Of a stretch of 36,538 nt of DNA, positions 15,828-25,005 are shown in pieces; within the stretch, counting starts at the first letter, position 1; the number at the start of each line of letters is the position of its first letter. The notes beneath the pieces are model-generated. The model ran no database searches and was not told where the DNA came from. It saw nothing but the letters and a program-made list of their open reading frames with translations. Made by a program: the position numbers and the translations under genes. Source of the stretch: Candidatus Zhuqueibacterota bacterium (GTDB lineage: Bacteria; Zhuqueibacterota; Zhuqueibacteria; Residuimicrobiales; Krinioviventaceae); contig JAFGJB010000126.1 in assembly GCA_016929295.1 (NCBI GenBank), positions 1 through 36,538 of the forward strand. Reading direction: 5' to 3'.

Positions 15828-18085
15828 TGAGCGCAACCGTCAGAAAAACTGCTCTGCGATATTTAATCACTTTCCTCCTGGCTGCCCTGGCGCTCGACTG
15901 GCCGGCCGCCTGTCAAATAGGCGACGATTTCTCCGGCATCCGTTCGGACGATTTTTCCTCTGCGGAACTCAATCCGCAGATATGGAAATTTATCGATCCG
16001 GTCGGTGATGCGGCATATCAACTGACCGGCTCGCATTTGAAAATCTTTTTGCCGCAAGGATCGGATCACGACATCTGGCGCACCGGCAATAGAGCTGCCC
16101 GGCTCATGCAGCCGGTGTATGATGCGGATTTTCAGGTCGAGGCGCATTTTGACATGCAGCTGTTCAAACAGTACGCCATGCAGGGCATACTCGTTGAATG
16201 CGATGACGACAATTTCATCCGCTTCGAGTTCAACAGCACGTCGATGGATTTGCGAATATATGCGGCAACTTTTGTCGATGGCGAGCCGCGCACCCGCGCG
16301 CTGGTGACGATTGAGCAGCATAACCTGGGCTATATGCGAATTGCGCGCAGCGGCGATGAGTGGATACAGAGCTATTCCTGCGACCGGCGAGAATGGCATG
16401 ACGGCGCCACGTTCACTCATCCGATTACAGTCACCGCAATTGGACTTTATGCCGCCAATGCCGGTTCTTTCCCCACTGTGACCGCCTCCATCGACTATTT
16501 TTTCAATCAGGCGATGCCGATTCATCCGGAAGATAAGGTCACGGCTGTGCCGCAAAAACCTGCGCGCGTGGCAGCGGACGCCGTCTCCATGTCGGAAATT
16601 TGTCTCGGCTGGACCGACAACAACGATGAGGAAGATTGCTATTTGATCGAGCGCAGCAGTGATGGCAGATCGTTTATCAGGATCGCTGGTGTCAGCGCCA
16701 ATACGACGGAATATATTGACAAGATTGAAAACAATCCCCTGGGTGATTATACCTATCGGGTAGCTGCCTCGAACGTTTTAGGAGAGTCGGACTATAGCGA
16801 CCCCATCACAGCAACGGTCACCTCAACGCCGGTCATCACTTTTTTCTATGGTGATGTGCAAAAATTTGGTCATCTCGGCATGCCGCAGCGCACGGTCAAT
16901 GTTTTGGGAAATATCTCCGATGCCGACACACTGAACCACGTGACTTTTACACTGAACGACGCTGCAGCAGAGTCGCTGAAAATCGGCGCCGATCGCATGC
17001 GCCTCGCTTGTGCCGGCGATTTTAACATTGAAATTGAACCGCAGCAGCTGAGACCGGGGGAGAATAGCCTGCAGGTCCGCGCTGTGACAAAGGAGCATGC
17101 CGTCGCGACAAAAACAATCCGCCTACTGTGGTGTACAATGCCCTCACCGCCGCTGTGCAACTATACGATCCAATGGGACACGGTCACAGCCATTCAAAAT
17201 GTCGCCCAGGTCGTTGACGGCAAATGGAAGATCGCCAACGGCCAACTCCAAAGTGCGGCAGTGGGATTCGACCGGCTGGTGGCGATCGGCGATACAACCT
17301 GGCGTGACTATGAAATCGTCGTGCCGGTGACGCTGCATAACTTTTATCCGCGATCAGGTGAAGGAAGCAGCCCGGGCGTCGGCATTTTAGCCCGCTGGAA
17401 GGGACATACCGGCGATGACAAACCTCGACTGGGTCATCCTTACGGCATCCTCGCCTGGTATCGCGCCACGTCGTCGGACAGAGACGACTATCGTCTATGC
17501 ATGTATGCGAACGGCGATCAACTAGTGGCCGAGGATCTGTCCGGCCGCAAACTCGATCTGAACAGATCCTATCTGTTCAAATTGAAGGCGCAAACAGTCG
17601 ATGACAAAAAAACACGCTATAGTCTCAAAGTGTGGCCACAGGTCGAGTCGGAGCCGAATGATTGGACCCTGACGGCCACAGTGGCCGGCCCGGTGGCGGG
17701 CTCGGTCGTTTTACTGTCTCACAAATCGGACGCCGCCTTTGGGGATGTCAAGATCAGCGCTGTTCAGGCCGCTGCTGTCGCGAACAACCTGGATGAAGCT
17801 GCAAAAGATGACCATATAGCGCCCGATTTTCATCCCAATCCGTTTAACAGCATGACAAGGATGACCATCCGCTTGACCGGGCCACAAATGATTCGGTTGC
17901 GGATATTTAACGTGCTGGGAGAATTGCTGGTCGTGCCGTTTGATTCAGAGCTGGCAGCCGGTGAACACCTCTTGTCCTGGAATGGACGTGATCAACATGA
18001 TCGACTGGCAGCGAGCGGCATCTACTTTTATACGCTGGACGCAGGATCATCCCGGTTCGCCGGCCGCTTGGTGCTGGTGCGGTGA
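15827..18085 (+). CDS. Secreted lectin-like multidomain protein with T9SS-type sorting domain
   Basis: A 752-aa exported protein. A signal peptide (about 1-30: R-K, then L-I-T-F-L-L-A-A-L-A-L) precedes a concanavalin/LamG- or DUF1349-like beta-sandwich (about 40-225). An FN3 domain follows (about 245-330, with L-G-W-T-D and Y-T-Y-R-V-A-A-S-N), then an Ig-like segment, a second concanavalin-like domain (about 435-650) and the C-terminal FlgD-like sorting domain (about 667-752: H-P-N-P-F-N, L-R-I-F-N-V-L-G-E, A-S-G-I-Y-F-Y). It is predicted to reach the cell surface and bind or process carbohydrate. The ATG overlaps the methyltransferase stop by one base (TAATG), so it is translationally coupled into the polysaccharide operon. 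No catalytic residues were recognised. Confidence 0.8.
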   Translation: MSATVRKTALRYLITFLLAALALDWPAACQIGDDFSGIRSDDFSSAELNPQIWKFIDPVGDAAYQLTGSHLKIFLPQGSDHDIWRTGNRAARLMQPVYDADFQVEAHFDMQLFKQYAMQGILVECDDDNFIRFEFNSTSMDLRIYAATFVDGEPRTRALVTIEQHNLGYMRIARSGDEWIQSYSCDRREWHDGATFTHPITVTAIGLYAANAGSFPTVTASIDYFFNQAMPIHPEDKVTAVPQKPARVAADAVSMSEICLGWTDNNDEEDCYLIERSSDGRSFIRIAGVSANTTEYIDKIENNPLGDYTYRVAASNVLGESDYSDPITATVTSTPVITFFYGDVQKFGHLGMPQRTVNVLGNISDADTLNHVTFTLNDAAAESLKIGADRMRLACAGDFNIEIEPQQLRPGENSLQVRAVTKEHAVATKTIRLLWCTMPSPPLCNYTIQWDTVTAIQNVAQVVDGKWKIANGQLQSAAVGFDRLVAIGDTTWRDYEIVVPVTLHNFYPRSGEGSSPGVGILARWKGHTGDDKPRLGHPYGILAWYRATSSDRDDYRLCMYANGDQLVAEDLSGRKLDLNRSYLFKLKAQTVDDKKTRYSLKVWPQVESEPNDWTLTATVAGPVAGSVVLLSHKSDAAFGDVKISAVQAAAVANNLDEAAKDDHIAPDFHPNPFNSMTRMTIRLTGPQMIRLRIFNVLGELLVVPFDSELAAGEHLLSWNGRDQHDRLAASGIYFYTLDAGSSRFAGRLVLVR

Positions 18086-18166
18086 GGCTGAAAGAATGAT
18101 CACAAATTTGCACCGCTATCGTTTGAATGGACAAGTTGCCTGTGCACACTCCAGCGGACCGGTTTG

Positions 18167-19030
18167 ATGCGAAAGCTTTATTTCGAGGATCGTGTGACTG
18201 AAACAAATATCGCCAATCTTTTCTGGACAGGGGGCTGGGATTCGACTTTTCGACTGCTTCAGCTTCTCCTGGTGGAAAGAAAAAAGGTGCAGCCTTACTA
18301 CCTGATCGATCCCGACCGCCCGTCACTGGCCATGGAATTGCGAACGATGCGCGATATTAAAATAAAGCTGTTCGAGCAGCATCCGGAGACGCGCGAGATG
18401 CTCTTGGCGACAAGGTTCAAACACATTGCCGATATAGAACCGAATGCCATGATAACGGAGAACTATGAAAAGATATGCGAAAAGACAGCCCTGGGTTGCC
18501 AGTATGAGTGGTTGGCCAGATTTGCGCATGAACAGCGCATTCAGAATCTCGAACTTGCTGTCGGGCAGCCGGATGGCGCCTTATATCAAATCCTGGTGCC
18601 TTTTGTCATCCGTTCACCGTACAGTCAAAACACATTTGTGTTGGATGAAAAATTTTGCGGGCTCGCGGTCTATGAGCTTTTCAAGGCGTTTGCTTTGCCG
18701 CTGTTCAATCTGTCGAAAATGCAAATGAAAAAGATCTCTCAAGAGAACGGCTATTGTGACCTGATGAGTTTAACCTGGTTTTGTCATCAGCCATGGAAAA
18801 ACAGGCCGTGCGGCGTGTGTCGACCCTGCATCTGCACCCGCGGAGAGGGAGTGGGGAGATCTTTCCCTCTTGCCAGTCGCTTGCGATACATGTTCTACAT
18901 TCGGCTGGGTATGAAAGCGAATTTTCACACTCTTTTTCACTCTGTAAAAAAGGTGGGATATTTTGCCGGCTCTCTAAAGAGCAACAAGATGCATTTCCAA
19001 GACATTGCTGAAATAACGACGAATGGCTGA
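18167..19030 (+). CDS. QueC-like PP-loop ATPase in the polysaccharide operon
   Basis: A 287-aa protein. The N-terminal PP-loop reads W20-T-G-G-W-D-S-T27, the S-G-G-x-D-S motif of ATP-pyrophosphatases. Near the C terminus, C206-x8-C215-x2-C218-x2-C221 has the same spacing as the zinc site of QueC (7-cyano-7-deazaguanine synthase), followed by a C-T-R-G-E segment like the QueC C-x-x-R. QueC turns a carboxylate into a nitrile via an adenylated intermediate. No other queuosine genes are here, and the protein is longer than QueC (about 220-230 aa), so a role in converting a carboxylated sugar to an amide or nitrile is possible (inference). ATG 18167 follows an in-frame TTG. It overlaps the flippase gene by 8 nt. 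Confidence 0.72.
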   Translation: MRKLYFEDRVTETNIANLFWTGGWDSTFRLLQLLLVERKKVQPYYLIDPDRPSLAMELRTMRDIKIKLFEQHPETREMLLATRFKHIADIEPNAMITENYEKICEKTALGCQYEWLARFAHEQRIQNLELAVGQPDGALYQILVPFVIRSPYSQNTFVLDEKFCGLAVYELFKAFALPLFNLSKMQMKKISQENGYCDLMSLTWFCHQPWKNRPCGVCRPCICTRGEGVGRSFPLASRLRYMFYIRLGMKANFHTLFHSVKKVGYFAGSLKSNKMHFQDIAEITTNG

Positions 19031-20522
19031 TAAGAATATTCTAAATGAATCTTGCTCAAATTCGGCGATCCAGGGCATCCGATGGAATGCCTTGGGTGAA
19101 TATAGCACGCAAGGCGTCACCTTTGTCATCTATATCGTCCTCGCCAGGCTGCTTGAGCCGCACGATTTTGGCTTGCTCGCCATGGCCATGATCTTTATCG
19201 GCATCACCGACTTGCTATCCCGTCTTGGCACTAACACCGTTGTCATCCAGCAAAAATCTCTTTCCCAGGAACTCTTGAGCAGTCTGTTCTTTTTGAATCT
19301 TGGCATGGGACTTGTCGTCGGGGTGCTCCTCATAGGTTTAAGCCCCTTCTTGGGATGGCTCATAAAGAATCCGGCTGTGACGCCCATTTTGCAAATTCTG
19401 TCCGTCACTTTTGTCATTCAGGCAATTGGATCGGTTCACAACGGTTTATTGCGGCGAAAACTGTTGTTCAATCGAATCGCCATTTTAAATTTTTCCGTTG
19501 CCATCATCAAAGGTGCCGTTGCCATATGCCTTGCTCTGTTGGGCTATCGGGTATGGGCGCTTGTCATAGCTGTCATTGTGGCTTCCATGCTGCGGACGCT
19601 GTTTTTATTCATCGCCACAGGTTGGTCACCCAGTTTTTGTCTTGACTGGGCGGAGATCCGACGTGTGAGATCATTTATCTACAACATCACCGGATTCGGC
19701 CTGTTCAATTCATTCGCCAGTCGTGCCGGTAATTTTCTCATCGGTCGATTTCTGGGGGCAGCATCTCTTGGAATTTATTCGATAGCCTTCAAACTCTTTA
19801 CTCTGCCAAATCAATATGTCTCACATGTCGTCGGAAATGTCCTCCTGTCAGCTTTGTCAGCCGTTCAAGAGAATAATTCACTGCTGCAAAAAAAATACTT
19901 GCGCGCCAGTGCGGGAATTGCCCTCATCACATTTCCGCTCTCAATAGGACTGGCACTTGTAGCAAAACCATTCGTGCTGACGCTTTACGGCGACAAGTGG
20001 AGTGCGGCTGCTCCCATCATCACGATCCTGTCACTTGTCGGTTCAATTCACTCGATCGCGGTCATTTCCGGTAATATTTTTATCGCCAAGGGACGAACGC
20101 GATTATGGCTGGGGTGGGGAGTGTTTTCGGGAACAGTATCGTCCTTGAGTGTTTTGTGCGGTTTGCCCTGGGGACTGATGGGAGTGACCGTCGCCTATGC
20201 TTTTTCATCTATCATTCTCGTGTACGTCAGTTTTATAATATCGTGTCGTCTCATCGATCTCAGAATGGCCGATTTTATTTCAGTCTTGATGCCTTATCTC
20301 AGAGCGACACTTATCATGGCGGCAGTGGTGATATTACTGCGAGTCTTGTTTGAGCATTTTTTCTTCCCTCCCGTCATAGTATTAGCCGGCTGCATTTGTG
20401 GTGGATTGTTGGCGTACAGTTTTATAATGCTGATGACTCGTCCGCCCGCATTTGTCGATCTTGCCGCTATCCTCACGGCCAAATGCCCTGCTTTTGTGCG
20501 CGTGAGATCGATGAGCCGATGA
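19023..20522 (+). CDS. Wzx-type polysaccharide flippase (PST family)
   Basis: A 499-aa polytopic membrane protein with about 12-14 hydrophobic segments along its length. The N terminus (G-I-R-W-N-A-L-G-E-Y, then V-L-A-R-L-L-E-P-H-D-F-G-L-L-A) is characteristic of the WzxC/TuaB/RfbX branch of the MOP superfamily, which flips undecaprenyl-linked repeat units to the periplasmic face. It pairs functionally with the polymerase at 23700. It starts inside the end of the PP-loop gene (8-nt overlap). Confidence 0.93.
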   Translation: MADKNILNESCSNSAIQGIRWNALGEYSTQGVTFVIYIVLARLLEPHDFGLLAMAMIFIGITDLLSRLGTNTVVIQQKSLSQELLSSLFFLNLGMGLVVGVLLIGLSPFLGWLIKNPAVTPILQILSVTFVIQAIGSVHNGLLRRKLLFNRIAILNFSVAIIKGAVAICLALLGYRVWALVIAVIVASMLRTLFLFIATGWSPSFCLDWAEIRRVRSFIYNITGFGLFNSFASRAGNFLIGRFLGAASLGIYSIAFKLFTLPNQYVSHVVGNVLLSALSAVQENNSLLQKKYLRASAGIALITFPLSIGLALVAKPFVLTLYGDKWSAAAPIITILSLVGSIHSIAVISGNIFIAKGRTRLWLGWGVFSGTVSSLSVLCGLPWGLMGVTVAYAFSSIILVYVSFIISCRLIDLRMADFISVLMPYLRATLIMAAVVILLRVLFEHFFFPPVIVLAGCICGGLLAYSFIMLMTRPPAFVDLAAILTAKCPAFVRVRSMSR

Positions 20523-20553
20523 GTGTATTTTTAATTCAGTGGGATCTTTGATC

Positions 20554-21477
20554 ATGGCGCCATTTTTTAGCGTCGTCCTGCCAACGCACAATCGAGGGCA
20601 TTTTCTTCGCGAGTCGATAAAAAGCGTGCTGACGCAAACGTTCGGCGATTTTGAGCTGTTGGTCGTTGACGATAGCGGCAGCGAAATGACGAGAGAGATA
20701 ACTCGGTCATTTTCTGATGATCGTATAAAATATGTGCTGAATGAGAGGCGACAAGGCGGCGCCGGAGCGCGCAATGCTGGCATATTTTCAGCCCGAGGTG
20801 AATGGATTGCTTTTCTGGATGATGATGATATCTGGCTGCCCGAAAAATTGTTCAAGATGGCTGAAAAGATCAAATCCGCCGATGCCGATGTCGGCCTTTT
20901 ATATTCCGGGCATGCTTTTTACGATTTTGATTGTGATAAAGTTAAATCGCAGGCGCTACCGCAACACAAAGGCTGGCTATTTCATGAGCTTTTATATAAA
21001 AATATCATCGGCGGATTCAGCAGCGTGATCATCCGCAGGGACATCCTGCTGAAAATAAATGGCCTGGACGAAAATTTTCCGGCATTCCAGGACGGGGAAT
21101 TGTTCGTCCGAGTTGCAGAGATTGCCAAAATTGACTTTGTCAGAGAAATCCTGGTCTATATTCGCGTTTCCAATGAGGATCGTATCTCTTTTGATCGAAA
21201 AAAGAAATTGGCGGCTTTTGTGCAATTTGACAAAAAGTACAGTCAACAGATAAAGAGATGTCATCGGCTAAAGCATCGTTCATCCGCAAGAATTTTTGCC
21301 TATGCTGTTCTGCAGAGAAATATGGCGATGGCGTTGAGGGTGCTGCCGCGGATTTTCGGTTTATGTGCGAATGGCTCGACCATCGTCAGCCTGGCGCGAT
21401 TTTTTAGATCAGAATTATGCCATCATCCTCAAAAAGCTCGTATAGATGAGAATCAACATGTCACATCGCACTCCTGA
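20554..21477 (+). CDS. Glycosyltransferase family 2
   Basis: A 307-aa GT-A enzyme. S-V-V-L-P-T-H-N-R at the N terminus, L-L-V-V-D-D-S-G-S and the metal-binding cluster F-L-D-D-D-D-I-W-L-P-E-K-L are all clear. After the catalytic core comes a typical acceptor-domain helix region and a basic C terminus. ATG 20554 with GGGA at 20541-20544 is preferred over an in-frame GTG at 20539. The end overlaps the CapA gene by up to 32 nt. Substrate unknown. Confidence 0.9.
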   Translation: MAPFFSVVLPTHNRGHFLRESIKSVLTQTFGDFELLVVDDSGSEMTREITRSFSDDRIKYVLNERRQGGAGARNAGIFSARGEWIAFLDDDDIWLPEKLFKMAEKIKSADADVGLLYSGHAFYDFDCDKVKSQALPQHKGWLFHELLYKNIIGGFSSVIIRRDILLKINGLDENFPAFQDGELFVRVAEIAKIDFVREILVYIRVSNEDRISFDRKKKLAAFVQFDKKYSQQIKRCHRLKHRSSARIFAYAVLQRNMAMALRVLPRIFGLCANGSTIVSLARFFRSELCHHPQKARIDENQHVTSHS

Positions 21478-22621
21478 TACGACGGTGCTCATCGGCGGCG
21501 ATGTCTGTCCCGGACGAAGAAATTTGCCATTTTTCATCGACGGCGACGCGCACAGCTTGTTCAATGATCTGTTGAACGACTTTGTCAGCGCAGATCTCTC
21601 CATGATTAATCTTGAATGCCCGCTCATCGAAAAACATACTCCTATCGACAAAGTTGGCCCCACGCTTGGAGCGGACAGCCGCGCTATTCGTGCCATCGGA
21701 GCAGCGGGAATCGATATTGTCCTTTTGGCCAATAACCATATCATGGATCATGGGCCAGCCGGATTGGCAAATACTTTGAATGTTCTCAAAAACGCGAAAA
21801 TTACCACCGTCGGGGCGGGTAAAAATATAGAGGCGGCGCGACAAGTCGTCATTAAAAAAGTGAATCATTTGAGAATCGGACTAGTGGCAATGGCTGAACA
21901 CGAATTTTCTATTGCCACGGAAAATTCAGCGGGCGCCAATCCATTGGATTTAATCGAATACAGTCGCATTGTGCGCGCGAATAGAAAACGGCTAGATTAT
22001 TTGATCGTGATCCTGCACGGCGGCAGTGAATACTATTCCTATCCGAGTCCAAACTTGAAAAAGACATGCCGCTTCCTCGTCGAAACGGGCGCGAATGCGG
22101 TTATCGTTCAGCACCCACATTTTCCCGGCTGCTACGAAAAGTATCAGGATGCCTACATCGTCTATGGGCAGGGAAATCTCATTTTCGACAGCGCCGGCAA
22201 GGATGAGATGTTTTACCTCGGATATCTCGTCAAGCTGAGCATTGCTGCGAATCTTTGTGCAACGATCGATATTATTCCATATGAGCAATCAAAGACCTGT
22301 ATCGGCGCCCGCGGACTGCAGAACGAAAAAAAGCAATTGTTCATGGAATCGCTTCGGGAAAGATCGGCCAGGATTCATGATGACGCTTTTTTGATGAAAA
22401 ACTGGCTGGAATTTTGTGAGACAAAAAGAAGCTTTTATCTCGGCAACATGTTCCTTGGCAACGCGCTGTTGCGCAAGCTGAATAAAAATGGCGCACTCCT
22501 CAAACTGTTCAAGGACGCAAAATCATTATTGACGATTCGCCATTTCATCTCGTGTGAAACGCATCAAGAAGCCATCCTGACAATTTTGCAGGATGAAAAG
22601 ATTCAGAACAAGGTATTTTAG
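21446..22621 (+). CDS. CapA/PgsA-family metallophosphoesterase-like protein (first copy)
   Basis: A 391-aa protein of the CapA family (poly-gamma-glutamate capsule protein; calcineurin-like fold). All family blocks are visible: G-G-D-V-C-P-G-R, I-N-L-E-C-P-L, L-A-N-N-H-I-M-D-H-G, L-H-G-G-S-E-Y, V-Q-H-P-H-F and G-Q-G-N-L-I-F-D. Unlike Bacillus PgsA there is no N-terminal membrane anchor, so it is probably cytosolic. ATG 21446 or 21458 are both possible. It is followed after 3 nt by an ATP-grasp ligase, an unusual pairing. The C-terminal 120 residues lie outside the phosphoesterase fold and were not recognised. CapA members also occur in sugar-polymer loci, where their substrate is unknown. Confidence 0.87.
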   Translation: MRINMSHRTPDTTVLIGGDVCPGRRNLPFFIDGDAHSLFNDLLNDFVSADLSMINLECPLIEKHTPIDKVGPTLGADSRAIRAIGAAGIDIVLLANNHIMDHGPAGLANTLNVLKNAKITTVGAGKNIEAARQVVIKKVNHLRIGLVAMAEHEFSIATENSAGANPLDLIEYSRIVRANRKRLDYLIVILHGGSEYYSYPSPNLKKTCRFLVETGANAVIVQHPHFPGCYEKYQDAYIVYGQGNLIFDSAGKDEMFYLGYLVKLSIAANLCATIDIIPYEQSKTCIGARGLQNEKKQLFMESLRERSARIHDDAFLMKNWLEFCETKRSFYLGNMFLGNALLRKLNKNGALLKLFKDAKSLLTIRHFISCETHQEAILTILQDEKIQNKVF

Positions 22622-22624
22622 CGG

Positions 22625-23716
22625 ATGGTTGTTGTGCAGCGAAAGAATATAAAACTGGCCATACATGACGCGCCGGGAGGATTTTCGGATCGGTGGATTC
22701 GCTACTGCTGGCAAAAAGGCCTGGCTCACAAGATTGTCGATTGCTTCGCTGTCGATCTATTTGGCCAGCTCAGAGATGTCGATGGTCTGTTGTGGCACTG
22801 GACGCACGATAATAGTGCGGGTCAGTTGGTGGCACGACAGATCATCACATCGGCAGAGATGGCGGGCATAAAGGTGTTCCCCAATCGGCAGACGTGCTGG
22901 CATTATGATGATAAAATAGCGCAAAAGTACGCGCTCGAGGCGATTGGGGCGGCCATTGTGCCATCACATGTTTTTTTTGATGAAGAACAAGCCTGCCAAT
23001 GGATCAACACAACCGACTATCCCAAAGTGTTCAAGCTGCGGTGTGGCGCGGGCTCGCGCAATGTCAAGCTGGTGACATCGCAGAAACAGGCGATCGCTCT
23101 CTGCAAGACGGCATTTGACTGTGGATTCGATGCCAAAAATGGTTATTTTGATGATTTCCAGACGAAATTGCGGAAGAGCAAACGTCCGGCAGAACTGTTA
23201 AGCAAAATCAGGCGATTTCCCGCCACTTTGGCCGCGATTCGCAAACAACGCGCGCACTCGCCAAAGCAAATAGGCTATATCTATTTTCAGGATTTTATGC
23301 CGGGCAACGCTTTCGATACCAGAGTGACCGTCATAGGCCACAGAGCTTTCGGCTGCGTACGGCAAAATCGGCCCAATGATTTCAGAGCATCGGGAAGCGG
23401 CATGATCAATTACTCGAGGGACAATGTCGATGTGAGATGCATTGAAATGGCTTTCACTGTCTCCAGTCGATTGAAGGCGCAGTGTTTGGCATATGATTTT
23501 CTATTTGACGAGAATCATCGTCCACGGATCAGCGAGTTCAGCTATTGTTTTCCGCCAAAGAACAAATACATGTATCCGGGTTATTGGGACGATTCATTGA
23601 CCTGGCATTCTGCCTATGTCTGTCCCGAATACTTTATCATTGAAGATCTGATAAAAGATATTTTGTCGAGCAAGCCTCATCCGGTCCGTGAAGAGATTTA
23701 TGATCCGGCTTTTTAA
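22625..23716 (+). CDS. ATP-grasp family ligase
   Basis: A 363-aa protein with ATP-grasp character. F-P-N-R-Q-T-C-W-H-Y-D-D-K at about 90 leads into the ATP-binding subdomain. Y-P-K-V-F-K-L-R-C-G-A-G-S-R-N-V (about 135-150) holds the nucleotide Lys and Gly loop, and F-Q-D-F-M-P-G-N-A-F-D-T-R-V is the equivalent of the family E-F-x-x-G-x-D-x-R-V segment. Near the end, Y-D-F-L-F-D-E-N and I-S-E-F-S-Y match the metal-binding region. Such enzymes join a carboxylate to an amine through an acyl-phosphate, suggesting an amino acid or amine attached to a carboxylated sugar (inference). It lies between CapA and the polymerase gene and overlaps the latter by 17 nt. Confidence 0.78.
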   Translation: MVVVQRKNIKLAIHDAPGGFSDRWIRYCWQKGLAHKIVDCFAVDLFGQLRDVDGLLWHWTHDNSAGQLVARQIITSAEMAGIKVFPNRQTCWHYDDKIAQKYALEAIGAAIVPSHVFFDEEQACQWINTTDYPKVFKLRCGAGSRNVKLVTSQKQAIALCKTAFDCGFDAKNGYFDDFQTKLRKSKRPAELLSKIRRFPATLAAIRKQRAHSPKQIGYIYFQDFMPGNAFDTRVTVIGHRAFGCVRQNRPNDFRASGSGMINYSRDNVDVRCIEMAFTVSSRLKAQCLAYDFLFDENHRPRISEFSYCFPPKNKYMYPGYWDDSLTWHSAYVCPEYFIIEDLIKDILSSKPHPVREEIYDPAF

Positions 23717-24974
23717 TAAAGTAAAAACCAACACGGTCTGCTTTGCGGACAATCGTATTGTGCCCGGCAACCTGTTTGAATGGCTGCTGTTGCCATTCAT
23801 CGTTGGTCTGTTGACGCTCAGTCATTTACCGGGATTTTCCAAAATAATGGTCGTCTATGGATTTGGCTTTGGCGCCTTGTATGTGCTGAATATTCTCTAT
23901 TTTAAAAAAAGGCCGAATATCCCGCCTGAAGTTATCCTCTATCTTTTATGGATCGCCTGGTCATTGACCGGAATGATCAACGCACCTGACCGCAGCGTCT
24001 ACTGGCAGGGATTGACGACGCTGCTGCAAATGGCCGTCATGATAATAGTCATTGCCGGCATCACCGCAACCTATCGCAATCTGAACGTCGTTCTCGCAGC
24101 CATCCTGATCGGCGGCCTCATCGTGGCGCTTTCAGGTTTTGTCTCCGGCGAATTTCAATTGGCGAGCGAGCTCGAGTCAAAAAGTCGCGCCACCGGTCTG
24201 ACAAACAATGCAAACAGCTTTGCCTACAGTTTGTTATTCATCATTTTTTCAAGTGTCTATTTTTTTCGCCACAACCGTGGCTTGTTGAAACAATTTGTCC
24301 TGGCTGGCTTTTTTGTCTGTGCGGTCGTCGGCATTGTCTATTCGGGATCGAGAAAAGGATTCCTCGGTCTTTTATTTTTCATCGCTCTGCTATTCTTCTT
24401 AACAAAGGGTAAGTATTTATTGCGCAAGCCGCTCTACAGCTTTTTATTGTTCACCTCTCTGTTTTCCGTCGTCTATGCCGGCACCAATTTTGTGTTGGCC
24501 AGAACCTATTTGGGCAAGAGAATGACGTACACCGCAAGTGAAGGGGCGCCCACACGCGTTCAAATGTATAAGGAGGGCTTTGAGCTCATTCGACAATACC
24601 CTCTGACCGGGGTGGGATTGAATAATTATCGCGTTTTCTCCTCTTTTGGCAAATACTCTCATTCTGATTACATTGAAGTCGCTGCCAATACCGGGCTGGT
24701 CGGCTGTGCTCTCTACTTTGCAGTTTATCTCCTGTTGTGGCTGCGCCTGAAAAGACTGAAATCAAGATACGGTCATGTCGAATTGACCTTTTTCATTGCT
24801 TTTGCCAAAGCATCCATTTTTACAATTCTTGTGCTTGGATTTGGCAGGCCGAATATCGCTTCCAAGATCACCTGGTGCTTTTTAGCAGCACTTGTGGGTT
24901 ATAGCTGGGCAATTGAAAAATCATTGCGATCAATTGACCGAGGGACTGCAAAAGTTTGTCTTCATTCGCATTGA
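23700..24974 (+). CDS. O-antigen polymerase/ligase-family protein (Wzy-like)
   Basis: A 424-aa membrane protein with about 10-12 hydrophobic segments and a large periplasmic loop. The Wzy_C/O-antigen-ligase core is recognisable: Y-S-G-S-R-K-G in the membrane region, then R-V-Q-M-Y-K-E-G-F, Y-P-L-T-G-V-G-L-N-N-Y and S-H-S-D-Y-I-E-V-A-A-N-T-G-L-V-G. It would polymerise flipped repeat units, controlled by the Wzz-like protein, although a ligase role cannot be excluded. ATG 23700 (AAGAGA just upstream) overlaps the ATP-grasp gene by 17 nt; GTG 23688 is an alternative. Confidence 0.9.
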   Translation: MIRLFNKVKTNTVCFADNRIVPGNLFEWLLLPFIVGLLTLSHLPGFSKIMVVYGFGFGALYVLNILYFKKRPNIPPEVILYLLWIAWSLTGMINAPDRSVYWQGLTTLLQMAVMIIVIAGITATYRNLNVVLAAILIGGLIVALSGFVSGEFQLASELESKSRATGLTNNANSFAYSLLFIIFSSVYFFRHNRGLLKQFVLAGFFVCAVVGIVYSGSRKGFLGLLFFIALLFFLTKGKYLLRKPLYSFLLFTSLFSVVYAGTNFVLARTYLGKRMTYTASEGAPTRVQMYKEGFELIRQYPLTGVGLNNYRVFSSFGKYSHSDYIEVAANTGLVGCALYFAVYLLLWLRLKRLKSRYGHVELTFFIAFAKASIFTILVLGFGRPNIASKITWCFLAALVGYSWAIEKSLRSIDRGTAKVCLHSH

Positions 24975-25005
24975 TTGTGGATTTACTATTTAATATGGCC
25001 TAGTC

